Of a DNA stretch of 20,841 bases, positions 13,649 through 20,649 are shown piece by piece. The stretch is from a virus: IMG/VR virus record IMGVR_UViG_3300002460_000198, positions 1 to 20,841 of that record. One strand, written 5' to 3'. The position numbers were made by a program, and so were the translations under genes. The notes beneath the pieces were generated by a model, which did not search any database, was not told where the DNA came from, and saw nothing but the letters and a program-made list of their open reading frames with translations. The first letter of the stretch is position 1. Each line of letters opens with the position of its first letter.

Positions 13649-14563
13649 CTAGCCGTTTTGGTTGTAGCCTGAACGTCTGACTGACGCTCTCTGTTCGTGA
13701 GACTCAATTGTGAATCCACCGATCCACTCACCTTTCCTTTGGTCGCCCTGTGGGTCGTATTCCTTAAAGAATGGTTTTCTGAGCCATGCTTTTGCGAATA
13801 ACTTGGTGTTTACACCAATAACCTCTGGACCCGGTGTTGCGGCTGCCGAAGGAACGTCCTTATGAGCCATAATCTTGTGGTCGCCTCCTGCTGAGGTGTA
13901 GACAAGAATCTCTCGGACTAATCTCTTATCGGTTGCCGGAATGGTTCGTGTTGAATTGCCTGCGAATCCCGCTACCTTACTTTTTATCTTGTAAGGCATC
14001 AAGAACATATCAAACACATAATCGGGGTTGACTATGCTCCAAGTATCATTGACCATATCATCAATTTCAGTCTCGGAGAATGATGTTCCCGAATCACGGT
14101 TGGTGTAGTTGGTTGTAATCCAGCCTCTAAGTCCTTTCATTTGTCTTGCGACACCTGAAGAACCCGAAGCCAGTGTTGCATTTATAATTGTCCACTCTGC
14201 CTTATTTTTCCATTGTCTCAATGCCTGAGCCTTCTGGAATGCAAAAGGAGAACTGGAACCTGCAACACTAACTGCCTCCTCATCGCCAGATACTCGGACT
14301 GATTGTCGGATATTCTGAACGATGTTAACGTTTCTTGTAGGTTGGGTAAGATCGCTGTAAGTAGCATCTCCACCTTCCGAATCAGTCGCAACAGTTGTTG
14401 GACGTGTTACGTTAAAAAGCAACCACTCATGTAGTGTCTGACTTGCGCTCTTGTCGGGAAGTAAGGTCATCAAAGGAGTTTCATCCGGAGAAACGTCTCC
14501 GATTAAATCCAATAAATCCTCACGCCTACCAGTATCTTGGTATGTTATCAAACCATATGCCAT
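13649..14563 (-). CDS. Major capsid protein, SU10/DUF5309 type (HK97 fold)
   Basis: A 304-aa protein with the characteristic opening AYGLITYQDTGRREDLLDLI and then DVSPDETPLMTLLPD, the N-terminal arm of SU10-like/DUF5309 major capsid proteins. The mid-region VNIVQNIRQSVRVSGDEEAV (79-98) and the C-terminal FKEYDPQGDQRKGEWIGGFT and TIESHEQRASVRRSGYN fit the same family. It follows a scaffold-like protein and is preceded by the SD AAGGAG with 9-nt spacing. A strong hairpin sits directly 5' of that SD. It builds the icosahedral shell. This is the most secure structural call besides the terminase. Confidence 0.9.
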   Translation of the reverse strand: MAYGLITYQDTGRREDLLDLIGDVSPDETPLMTLLPDKSASQTLHEWLLFNVTRPTTVATDSEGGDATYSDLTQPTRNVNIVQNIRQSVRVSGDEEAVSVAGSSSPFAFQKAQALRQWKNKAEWTIINATLASGSSGVARQMKGLRGWITTNYTNRDSGTSFSETEIDDMVNDTWSIVNPDYVFDMFLMPYKIKSKVAGFAGNSTRTIPATDKRLVREILVYTSAGGDHKIMAHKDVPSAAATPGPEVIGVNTKLFAKAWLRKPFFKEYDPQGDQRKGEWIGGFTIESHEQRASVRRSGYNQNG

Positions 14564-14578
14564 TTATATCAACTCCTT

Positions 14579-14608
14579 CCCTACACCAGTTTTTAAGCCG
14601 GTATAGGG
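14579..14608 (-). promoter_or_regulatory. 11-bp stem-loop abutting the capsid SD
   Basis: On the minus strand CCCTATACCGG (14608-14598) pairs with CTGGTGTAGGG (14589-14579) with two G-U pairs around the loop CTTAAAAA. The 3' arm ends one base before the AAGGAG SD of the capsid gene (14578-14573). It has no U tract, so it is unlikely to terminate; it may stabilise the capsid mRNA after processing or tune ribosome loading. Confidence 0.55.
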
Positions 14609-14620
14609 TGTAGTCCATAC

Positions 14621-15403
14621 CTAGCTTTCCTCAAAAACTGAGGCTAAGGCATTTTCATCGCCTGAGCGAATCTTATGTCTTAGTTCTTCCTCAGACGTTT
14701 CAGTTTGGGTTCTCCTGTCGGATCGCCCTGTTGCCTCTAAAGAACCTTGTTCCTTTGCACTTTGCTGTGCATTGGCTTCCTGTTCAACTTTAGCTATTTC
14801 GGCATTTGTGGCTTTCATTGCAATTTCCCCTGCTTCCTTATAAGACAAAGCCCTGCTGCCGTATTCTGATGGGTTCACCATTGAATCCAAAAGAAAGGCA
14901 CGGGTAGCCTTATGAAGTTCAGGATCAAATTTGTCATTCTTAGGATCAAGTTGCGGTATAGCTGTGAATGCTTCCCGTGTCTGCTGATCCTCAATAAACC
15001 TATTGACCTGTGCAACTGCCGCTTCGGCTTTTTGAGTATTTTGAGAAAGTAAGACTCCTAACCTTTCTTCGTTTATGAATTTATTGCCGTACTGGTCTGT
15101 ATCCGTTACTTGGTCTAACTGACCTTGAGTTAATCCAGTATCAGTTTTCGGCCTCATTGACTCGAAGATAGGCTCAATTTCGGCTTTCTTGTCCAATTGC
15201 TCTTTCAAAGCCTTGTTTGCCTCTTTTAGCTTGTTAAACTGCTCCTTAGTGCGTTCTGATACGCCTTCGGGTAAATCAGCATCCGCATCCGCCTCAACTG
15301 TTGCGTCAACAGCTTTAACCTCAGCTTCCGCCGGTTCTGAGCTAGGCACTGGCTCCTGAGGTTCCTTTTTGGGTTCCTCTACTGCCTTTGTGTCATCTGC
15401 CAT
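14621..15403 (-). CDS. Scaffold-like protein
   Basis: A 260-aa protein from MADDTKAVEEPKKEPQ. It is acidic and Pro/Glu/Ala-rich for about 45 residues, then a coiled coil (KEQFNKLKEANKALKEQLDK, 53-72), a QYGNKFINEERLGVLLSQNT segment, a globular helical part (DKFDPELHKATRAFLLDSM) and a disordered Gln/Ser/Glu tail. These traits and its place immediately before the capsid gene fit an internal scaffolding protein. I chose the ATG at 15403 because GGAGG lies 6 nt upstream; an earlier in-frame ATG at 15445 has no SD. Specific family membership is not visible. Confidence 0.8.
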   Translation of the reverse strand: MADDTKAVEEPKKEPQEPVPSSEPAEAEVKAVDATVEADADADLPEGVSERTKEQFNKLKEANKALKEQLDKKAEIEPIFESMRPKTDTGLTQGQLDQVTDTDQYGNKFINEERLGVLLSQNTQKAEAAVAQVNRFIEDQQTREAFTAIPQLDPKNDKFDPELHKATRAFLLDSMVNPSEYGSRALSYKEAGEIAMKATNAEIAKVEQEANAQQSAKEQGSLEATGRSDRRTQTETSEEELRHKIRSGDENALASVFEES

Positions 15404-15456
15404 GTGACACCTCCTTTCTTTTTTATTTGCCTTTAACGCAGGCATTACGGGCTATT

Positions 15457-15696
15457 TCAAAATATTTTGAGGTCATCCCTATAAAGATGACCGTCTAAAA
15501 TTCTATCCCGTCCGTCTAAATTCCAGCCTGCACCACAATTGATACAATAAGCTATTTTATTACGTTCCGTTAAATTACCGCCATGTATGCATCTAGCTTT
15601 CTCATGCCATTCAATTATTTCAACTTCTCCACCCCAAAAATTCCTATCGGAACTTGGTGGCAGATCAGGTAATTTTGCTTTTCCGTTATTCTTCAT
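15457..15696 (-). CDS. 79-aa zinc-ribbon-like protein
   Basis: A small protein with one candidate metal site: CIHGG (Cys at about 36, His at 38) and CINCGAGW (CxxC at about 51-54). It is preceded by a Pro-rich N-terminus (KLPDLPPSSDRNFWGG) and followed by an Asp/Leu-rich tail. Such small zinc-ribbon proteins are often encoded between portal and scaffold genes in phages, with no established function that I know. The ATG at 15696 overlaps the stop of the 43-aa gene as ATGA. Confidence 0.65.
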   Translation of the reverse strand: MKNNGKAKLPDLPPSSDRNFWGGEVEIIEWHEKARCIHGGNLTERNKIAYCINCGAGWNLDGRDRILDGHLYRDDLKIF

Positions 15697-15824
15697 CTTC
15701 GCTTTCGTTTGGACACTCTAGTGTCAGGTTGTGGCTTTGATCCATATTTCTTTGCCCACCTCCTCGCAATTTTGGGATGTTTCATCCAAAGAAATTTGCG
15801 TTGTTTTGTACTTTTAAAAGGCAT
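15693..15824 (-). CDS. 43-aa highly basic peptide
   Basis: The sequence starts MPFKSTKQRKFLWMKHPKIA and continues with RRWAKKYGSK before a Lys/Arg tail. The KQRKFLW...HP.IA.RW..KYG pattern is familiar from small basic proteins in phage genomes near portal and capsid genes. It has one of the best SDs in the window (GGAGG before TTAAATG) and an ATGA overlap with the next gene. Nucleic-acid binding is likely from charge alone; the actual role is unknown. Confidence 0.65.
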   Translation of the reverse strand: MPFKSTKQRKFLWMKHPKIARRWAKKYGSKPQPDTRVSKRKRR

Positions 15825-15833
15825 TTAACCTCC

Positions 15834-16091
15834 TTAAACAGGTTTTGCCGTCTTGTTATTACCCAAAGGATGTTCCGGCCAGACTACGTTACCCGTAGTT
15901 CCTAAATCAGGCAAAGATAAATGTGTTGTCTTTTGTGCCTGTAATCTTAATGCCAAATCACCTGCGAATACTTTGGTTTCATTAGGACCAAATCTATATG
16001 CCGTCTGCCCATCGTAAACTTCAACGGCCTCATTGGTAACATTAGTAACGGGCCTGCTTTCCCTACCTGTGTCTGTATATGTAACTGCTAT
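15834..16091 (-). CDS. 85-aa hypothetical protein, apparent AUA start
   Basis: The frame reads (I/M)AVTYTDTGRESRPVTNVT and then VYDGQTAYRFGPNETKVFAG, ending GNNKTAKPV. It lies between the 79-aa gene and the 43-aa gene without other coding content. An in-frame TGA lies eight codons before GCA, and no ATG, GTG or TTG follows until about codon 46. The ATA at 16091-16089 overlaps the preceding stop as ATATAG. SD-like AAGGAG lies 16 nt upstream and GGTG lies 8 nt upstream. An ACG five codons... three positions earlier (16097) is a second candidate, 10 nt after AAGGAG. It may be a small head or portal accessory protein; no family recognised. Confidence 0.55.
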   Translation of the reverse strand: MAVTYTDTGRESRPVTNVTNEAVEVYDGQTAYRFGPNETKVFAGDLALRLQAQKTTHLSLPDLGTTGNVVWPEHPLGNNKTAKPV

Positions 16092-16327
16092 ATTCGTTTC
16101 ACCGCCTCTCCTTCACCTCGTTCGATTTTGGTCAAAGCCTGTGCCTCCTCTATCTGCATATCTACCCATCCTTTAATCTCCAGAACTATTTTTTTCATCA
16201 TTGACAACTTTCTATGTGCCGTTAATTCTTCCTGATCGCTTTTGAAGGCCTGTGGGTCAACAAAGTCTAATTTAACCCTGCTGTCCAGCTCCTCCCATAA
16301 AAGCTCCCATCCCTGGGATTTGACCAT
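16088..16327 (-). CDS. 79-aa helical protein overlapping the portal 3' end
   Basis: From the ATG at 16327 the product begins MVKSQGWELLWEELDSRVKL, then KSDQEELTAHRKLSMMKKIV and a helical tail (WVDMQIEEAQALTKIERGEG). This GW.LL.EEL...I pattern followed by coiled helices matches small proteins commonly encoded right after phage portal genes. The same frame is open further back to 16501, but that part only mirrors the Gln/Gly-rich portal tail. The overlap with portal is 56 nt. Function unknown. Confidence 0.6.
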   Translation of the reverse strand: MVKSQGWELLWEELDSRVKLDFVDPQAFKSDQEELTAHRKLSMMKKIVLEIKGWVDMQIEEAQALTKIERGEGEAVKRI

Positions 16328-18323
16328 TTCCTGCAGCTGGAAGCCCTTGCGCTGGCGCTCCTGCTCCTGCCCCGTTAACTGGCGCCCCTTGGATTGGTTG
16401 TCCTGTTGTTGGGTCAATTTGTCCTCCTTCCATTGGATTCGGTTGCAATTGTTCAAAGTATTTATCGGCATCTTTAAATCCGGCATCTTCAAAAGTATCA
16501 ACTAATAAATCTTTAACTTTAACCTTGTAACCTTCTTGTGCCAAGAGCGCGACAGCCTGTTGATTATTCATTAGTAACTCAACGGCTTTTTGTTTACCTG
16601 CCTTTTCATTCTGAAGCGCACCCAGCGCCATAGATTCAACATCCGCTATATAGTCATAATTACCCTTGAGGTCTTTAGGCTCAACTATAAGTGTACCGGC
16701 ACGACCCGATTGGTCTAATTGAAATTTGCTCTCCTGACCAAATTCACCTTCATTAACAGGATAAAGCGGTGTAGTCATTTCATTTACATCCATCTCAGGG
16801 TTTTCTGCCAAAAGTTGTATTGATTCATCCGTCAATCCCTGCCCGTCAAGACCTTGTTCCTTAAAGAATTCAATAGCATCCTTACCGACAATACGCATCA
16901 CATAACCCTGCTTGTCTTTCTTGCTAATTAACATTTTTTGATTCATCGTATGCCACAACATTACTTGACGTTGAATTGCCTCGGCTAAGAATATCTGGTT
17001 AAAATTATCTCTTGCACGTTGCTCTGTAGATACCTGTCTTACCTCAGTTGCGGTTTTATCCGTTCCTGATAACGGCCCGGGGATATTGGATACCCCCAAA
17101 GACGATTCGCCTAACGCTTCCTGTTCTGCCGCAACTAAAGTTGAGTAGATTTGGGTGAATTGCTGTAAGTTATTGGAGGATGTCTCGTAAGGCACAACAT
17201 CGGTTGCCGGATCATTCATTATCCACTTTGCACCTGAGATAAACTCAATGGTGTGCATACGGACACCTGATGCTCTTATCTTCAAAGGTGTCATCAATTT
17301 TAAATTTGCTTCATCAACAGCATGGGAAAGGAAAGCATTATTCGCTTTAAATAGTTTCATAACAGGTTCAACCTCAGAAACCCCATAAAGATCATCATCG
17401 ACCTGATAGTAACGAAGCATCACAATGGGAATTTCGTTATTGCCGTAAGGATTATCAATATCTCTCAAAACAATGCCGTATTTAGGAGCGAAGGTTATCC
17501 ATCTATCCCTGCGGTATTCTGTGACTATTTCAATTGTCTTAAAAACCCTGTCATCTCCTATAGCATCAGGTAAACCCAAGAGTTGTTTTGAAATTGACTG
17601 TCTGCGGTTATCACGCCTGTCGCCACCCTTTGATTTGGTTGACTCACGAATAAGGGACTCCTTAAGCTCTTTTAAGCCCTTGTAAATTGGTCCTGTGGAG
17701 GACGCGTCATTGACAGCTTCCAATTCCTGAAAAGTTACCCACTCCCGTACATCAAAATAATTACAATCCTCTATACACGTTGCCGTAGGATCAGGGCCGC
17801 AGTCGGCATTGGCAAGCGCACGGGAGCTTGGTCCGTCAAATACACATTTACCGTCACGCTTTTCATATCGCCATTTCTCAAGTTTGAATCCTGCGCCGTA
17901 CTTTCTAGTACGTTGTGAGGTCATTGCCCACTTACCAAGCTGTGTGCCAGAATAATTATCGTTATCCCATTGAAAAGATATAAGTTCGTTGTTAATCTTT
18001 GCACCTAATACATCTCCGCCCTCACGCGGTTCCATACGTCCACGTAGTTTGTTGGCAAATAATCGTGCATCTTTCTCGGTTATGAATGTAAATGTCCGTG
18101 GATCGGCTATAACAGCCTGATAAGGCCAAGTGTCGGGGTTAATATAGGTGCGATGCATCTTGTCAACGTCATCAAATCCGTCTTCTCTAATCTTTCGTTG
18201 ATCGGTATCATTGAAAGCATCATCATAATGACGTTTAACTTCATTGAAGCCCTGATCCGGCGCACCCTGAGGTTCGGTAATATCTGTAAATACTTTTTGT
18301 TTTTGAACTTTGCCTTTTGCCAT
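16272..18323 (-). CDS. Portal protein
   Basis: A 683-aa protein of P22-type portal length, forming the dodecameric DNA channel and docking site for terminase. Recognisable segments are FNEVKRHYDDAFND near the N-terminus, PRTFTFITEKDARLFANKLR, TSQRTRKYGAGFKLEKWRYE, YGNNEIPIVMLRYYQVDDDL, SEVEPVMKLFKANNAFLSHA and SNIPGPLSGTDKTATEVRQV, typical of large portal proteins. The C-terminal 60 residues are Gly/Gln/Pro-rich and probably disordered. The ATG at 18323 has no SD and sits 7 nt after a hairpin with U6. Its position between terminase and scaffold supports the call; I cannot name the exact portal family. Confidence 0.85.
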   Translation of the reverse strand: MAKGKVQKQKVFTDITEPQGAPDQGFNEVKRHYDDAFNDTDQRKIREDGFDDVDKMHRTYINPDTWPYQAVIADPRTFTFITEKDARLFANKLRGRMEPREGGDVLGAKINNELISFQWDNDNYSGTQLGKWAMTSQRTRKYGAGFKLEKWRYEKRDGKCVFDGPSSRALANADCGPDPTATCIEDCNYFDVREWVTFQELEAVNDASSTGPIYKGLKELKESLIRESTKSKGGDRRDNRRQSISKQLLGLPDAIGDDRVFKTIEIVTEYRRDRWITFAPKYGIVLRDIDNPYGNNEIPIVMLRYYQVDDDLYGVSEVEPVMKLFKANNAFLSHAVDEANLKLMTPLKIRASGVRMHTIEFISGAKWIMNDPATDVVPYETSSNNLQQFTQIYSTLVAAEQEALGESSLGVSNIPGPLSGTDKTATEVRQVSTEQRARDNFNQIFLAEAIQRQVMLWHTMNQKMLISKKDKQGYVMRIVGKDAIEFFKEQGLDGQGLTDESIQLLAENPEMDVNEMTTPLYPVNEGEFGQESKFQLDQSGRAGTLIVEPKDLKGNYDYIADVESMALGALQNEKAGKQKAVELLMNNQQAVALLAQEGYKVKVKDLLVDTFEDAGFKDADKYFEQLQPNPMEGGQIDPTTGQPIQGAPVNGAGAGAPAQGLPAAGNGQIPGMGAFMGGAGQQG

Positions 18324-18357
18324 AAAAAATGCGCCACAACATATTAAGTTATGACGC
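18324..18357 (-). terminator. 10-bp hairpin plus U6, immediately before the portal AUG
   Basis: GCGTCATAAC (18357-18348) pairs over its full length with GTTGTGGCGC (18340-18331), with three G-U pairs, around the 7-nt loop TTAATAT; then A and six T residues lead straight into ATG. It has the shape of an intrinsic terminator behind the terminase genes, yet also the same geometry as the element at 2938-2967. Confidence 0.65.
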
Positions 18358-18361
18358 CAAA

Positions 18362-18390
18362 CTAGCTTATTTTAGCTTTATCTAGCTTTT
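18362..18390 (-). promoter_or_regulatory. 16-nt box AAGCTAAAATAAGCTA, copy 1, with a third phased AAGCTA
   Basis: The exact 16-mer lies at 18378-18363. Upstream, AAAGCTAG extends it to three AAGCTA hexamers spaced 10-11 nt apart, about one helical turn. The hexamer TAAAAT within it could be a -10 site. The box stands 5 nt before the hairpin, as in copy 2. It may be a late promoter or a protein-binding site. Confidence 0.55.
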
Positions 18391-18404
18391 ATCTTATAAT
18401 ACTA

Positions 18405-18680
18405 CTATTGCTCACTTTCAACAATAGTTGCTATTTCCATTTTTCTACTTTTCGCTCCCTGTACTGTCATTGTACGCCCTTTATTGATGAAAATACGCAC
18501 TTCCCCCCATCCACCATTCCAAGCGACGTCATGTAAGGCGATTATAGCCTCTCTTATAACCTCCCATGATACTTGGGTCAGCTTTTGTGTCTCGTAAATT
18601 AGGTATAATTCGGGCGAAAATGCTTTTAGAAGTTCAATGAAGTTTTGCTCGTTTGCCGATTGTTCAGCAGGCTGATCCAT
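18405..18680 (-). CDS. 91-aa hypothetical protein between terminase and portal
   Basis: A mostly helical N-terminus (NEQNFIELLKAFSPELYLIY, VSWEVIREAIIALHDVAW) is followed by GGWGEVRIFINKGRTMTVQG, a short beta segment. No enzyme motif is visible. The ATG follows the terminase stop by 1 nt (TAATATG) with a weak GGGA upstream. It ends 81 nt before portal, the last gene before the box-hairpin element. Probably translated with terminase; function unknown. Confidence 0.65.
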   Translation of the reverse strand: MDQPAEQSANEQNFIELLKAFSPELYLIYETQKLTQVSWEVIREAIIALHDVAWNGGWGEVRIFINKGRTMTVQGAKSRKMEIATIVESEQ

Positions 18681-18681
18681 A

Positions 18682-19995
18682 TTATATCCCTATTCTAAAT
18701 TGTTTCTTTTGGCGTTCATCCGGCTGAAACTCCATATAATCATTATCTAGTTTCTTATAAGATACCGCAAAATATCTAAGTGCATCCATAGCGTGATCGT
18801 TAGCTTTTTCCGGTACATCGGGTTCGTTTAAGTCTTGAGCTTGAGTAACGCTTTTTTCTTTCCAGCGGTAGGTTTCAAATTCTTTGATGGTTTGTACGCA
18901 TGAATTAAAGATAAAAAGTGCTGGCAATCCTTTTTCATTTTCTGTTCTATTTTCAATGAAATGTCCGGGTGTGACCTTAAGTTTCTCAGATACCTTCTCA
19001 ATTCCGAATCTAACCCAACTGTTGAATTGTGTTCCAATTTCTTTATTGGCTTGTGTGATATAGATTCCTCTTTGGGCAAATTCTTGTATCCATTGGACGC
19101 CAGACGGATCACCATAGCTTGCGAGGATAGATTGACCTGCTGATTTAGAGTTAATAATACCTGCGTGATAGTCAATTGTTTGTCGTGTTTCGTAATATTC
19201 ATCAAATATGAACCAGTTTTCGTCCGGGTCCACTGCAATCCAGAGACAAGCTGTAGGATTGGTTGATCCAAAGTCAATACACCTAAATCTTTGCCAGCTT
19301 TCATCAATTGTAAATGGTTCAAGTGTGTGGATTTCTCTTTGAAAGTCTTTAAATACAAGTCCCGTAAACTTTCTAAAGTCTGCAAGATACTCCTGAGCAA
19401 ATGTATCTTCGGTAAGTTCGGTCTTGGCATTGTCTATTTCTCCTTTCGGGATGTATGGGTTGTCGAACGATGTGAAACGCCAGCTTTTGTAACTATCACT
19501 GCCTGCCTGCCCCAATTCGTAGAGGGAAAAGAAATGATTATATCCTTTGGGTGTTGAGATAAATATACTTGGAGCTTCATAATCTGTGAGGGTAGCGCGT
19601 AAAACTTCGGACCATAACCAATCCCAGTTTCGTATGGACGCAATTTCATCAATAACCAAGCCACGAAGTTTAACACCACGGAGCGCATCGGGATTTTCGG
19701 CTCCTTTAAGTTCGATAATACTGCCATTCTTTAAAGTGATTGATAATTCAACTTCATTCTTTTTGGCTATCCATTGATAAGGAATTATTTGTTGTAAAGA
19801 ATGCCAATGTATTTGTTTGGCTTGACGATATGTTGGTGAAACTATCCAATAGAGTCCTGGTTCTTTTGCCCATTTTAAGCATACTAATTGCGCAAGTGTT
19901 GACTTGCCCCAACGGCGTCCTGCACAAACTATTCTAAACCTATGTTTGTCCGTTGCTACCTGGTATTGAGTCTTGTGTAAGGTTACTTTGAACAT
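18682..19995 (-). CDS. terL: Terminase large subunit (packaging ATPase/nuclease)
   Basis: A 437-aa motor with both domains. ATPase: Walker A AGRRWGKST (25-33), Walker B LVIDE (113-117, catalytic E117) and the coupling motif STPKG (147-151). Nuclease (RNase H-like): IDFGSTNPTA with D241, YGDPSG with D296, and HAMDALRYF with D404. All key acidic residues are present, so it should be active. It packages DNA into proheads by binding portal and cuts concatemers. The ATG at 19995 overlaps the small subunit by 56 nt and sits directly after GAGG, an unusually close SD that favours coupled translation. Confidence 0.95.
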   Translation of the reverse strand: MFKVTLHKTQYQVATDKHRFRIVCAGRRWGKSTLAQLVCLKWAKEPGLYWIVSPTYRQAKQIHWHSLQQIIPYQWIAKKNEVELSITLKNGSIIELKGAENPDALRGVKLRGLVIDEIASIRNWDWLWSEVLRATLTDYEAPSIFISTPKGYNHFFSLYELGQAGSDSYKSWRFTSFDNPYIPKGEIDNAKTELTEDTFAQEYLADFRKFTGLVFKDFQREIHTLEPFTIDESWQRFRCIDFGSTNPTACLWIAVDPDENWFIFDEYYETRQTIDYHAGIINSKSAGQSILASYGDPSGVQWIQEFAQRGIYITQANKEIGTQFNSWVRFGIEKVSEKLKVTPGHFIENRTENEKGLPALFIFNSCVQTIKEFETYRWKEKSVTQAQDLNEPDVPEKANDHAMDALRYFAVSYKKLDNDYMEFQPDERQKKQFRIGI

Positions 19996-20380
19996 CCTCT
20001 ATAAATTCTACACTAACATCACCGCCAATGTTTACTTGAGTCAAATGACTTGGTGTTTCGTGCATTCCATGGTTTACTTTTAAAAGAAAAATAGCCATTG
20101 CGGCGTTAACATCCTTCCCTCCATACATCCCGTCATCCATCAATTGTTTCTTTTGATACATTAGTATTTTTTTTAATGATACGGAAAACTCTGGGTATTT
20201 CTTTTGCCATTCCTGTATGGTATCCGGTACTACACCAAGATATAATGCCAAACCTTCATAACTAGGCAGTTCGGTCTGCTCTCGGCCTGTTGTAGTAAGA
20301 TATTCTTCAATTTTGGGAAGTATTTCTTCAGGGATATATTTCGTGGGGCGCCCGCCGGCGTGTTTAACTATTTGAGTCAT
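19940..20380 (-). CDS. terS: Terminase small subunit
   Basis: A 146-aa protein beginning MTQIVKHAGGRPTKYIPEEI, a typical terminase small-subunit N-terminus with a GRPTKY segment. A helix-turn-helix follows at about 38-65 (ELPSYEGLALYLGVVPDTIQ), then a coiled oligomerisation helix (FSVSLKKILMYQKKQLMDDG) and a short C-terminal tail. It recognises packaging-site DNA and recruits the large subunit, encoded immediately downstream with overlap. The ATG at 20380 follows a GGGGG run with almost no spacer, an imperfect SD. Confidence 0.88.
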   Translation of the reverse strand: MTQIVKHAGGRPTKYIPEEILPKIEEYLTTTGREQTELPSYEGLALYLGVVPDTIQEWQKKYPEFSVSLKKILMYQKKQLMDDGMYGGKDVNAAMAIFLLKVNHGMHETPSHLTQVNIGGDVSVEFIEDVQSNLTQDSIPGSNGQT

Positions 20381-20395
20381 CCCCCATAGTATACA

Positions 20396-20479
20396 CTAAT
20401 AAATAAAAGGTGAGATTAAAAACAAAGTCACAAACGCCCAGATAATCAAGGCTGTCCAGAGTTCGATTTTAATAGTCAT
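20396..20479 (-). CDS. 27-aa single-helix membrane peptide
   Basis: A very short ORF reading MTIKIELWTALIIWAFVTLF and ending LISPFIY, essentially one hydrophobic transmembrane helix after a charged tip. The ATG forms an ATGA overlap with the stop of the 57-aa membrane protein just upstream, a strong sign of coupled translation. It ends 15 nt before the terminase small subunit gene. It may partner the upstream membrane protein; calling either a holin would be a guess. Confidence 0.5.
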   Translation of the reverse strand: MTIKIELWTALIIWAFVTLFLISPFIY

Positions 20480-20649
20480 TTATTTTTTAGAAGTAAGACT
20501 GCTGCCCATATCCCAAAAATATATAAAAGTATACCTGCAATAGTATATAGGCCATTTCCTACACCTGCTCCATCGTCAATGGCTGTACCAAGTACGCCAA
20601 TAATAACGCCTACAATAAGTGCATAGCCTACAAATTGTTTCTGTTCCAT
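20476..20649 (-). CDS. 57-aa membrane protein with two transmembrane helices
   Basis: The protein reads MEQKQFVGYALIVGVIIGVL, then an Asp/Gly-rich turn (GTAIDDGAGVGNG), then a second hydrophobic stretch (YTIAGILLYIFGIWAAVLLL) and a KNK tail, making a short hairpin in the membrane. The ATG at 20649 has a perfect SD, GGAGGTGA, 2 nt before it. The frame remains open upstream to the window edge through a zinc-finger-like sequence. Small hairpins like this can be holins, antiholins or membrane anchors; nothing decides between them. Confidence 0.65.
   Translation of the reverse strand: MEQKQFVGYALIVGVIIGVLGTAIDDGAGVGNGLYTIAGILLYIFGIWAAVLLLKNK

Noticed and set aside
15404-15445. Longer scaffold start with 14 extra residues
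   Set aside because: No SD precedes that ATG, while GGAGG with 6-nt spacing precedes the ATG at 15403.
16088-16110. Programmed -1 frameshift joining the 79-aa and 85-aa genes
   Set aside because: The overlap (GTG AAA CGA ATA TAG) has no slippery heptamer, and an AUA or ACG start explains the layout more simply.
16328-16501. N-terminal extension of the 79-aa gene downstream of portal
   Set aside because: This part lies wholly inside portal in another frame; the product is low-complexity Gln-rich sequence reflecting the portal tail, and the family-like portion begins at 16327.
18828-19727. Same-strand ORFs of 200 and 97 aa inside the terminase large subunit gene
   Set aside because: They are alternate-frame readings of a gene whose own frame carries every ATPase and nuclease motif.
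20385-20400. TATACT just before the terminase small subunit gene as a -10 element
   Set aside because: A transcript from it would start inside the coding sequence and no -35 is evident; the match is likely chance.
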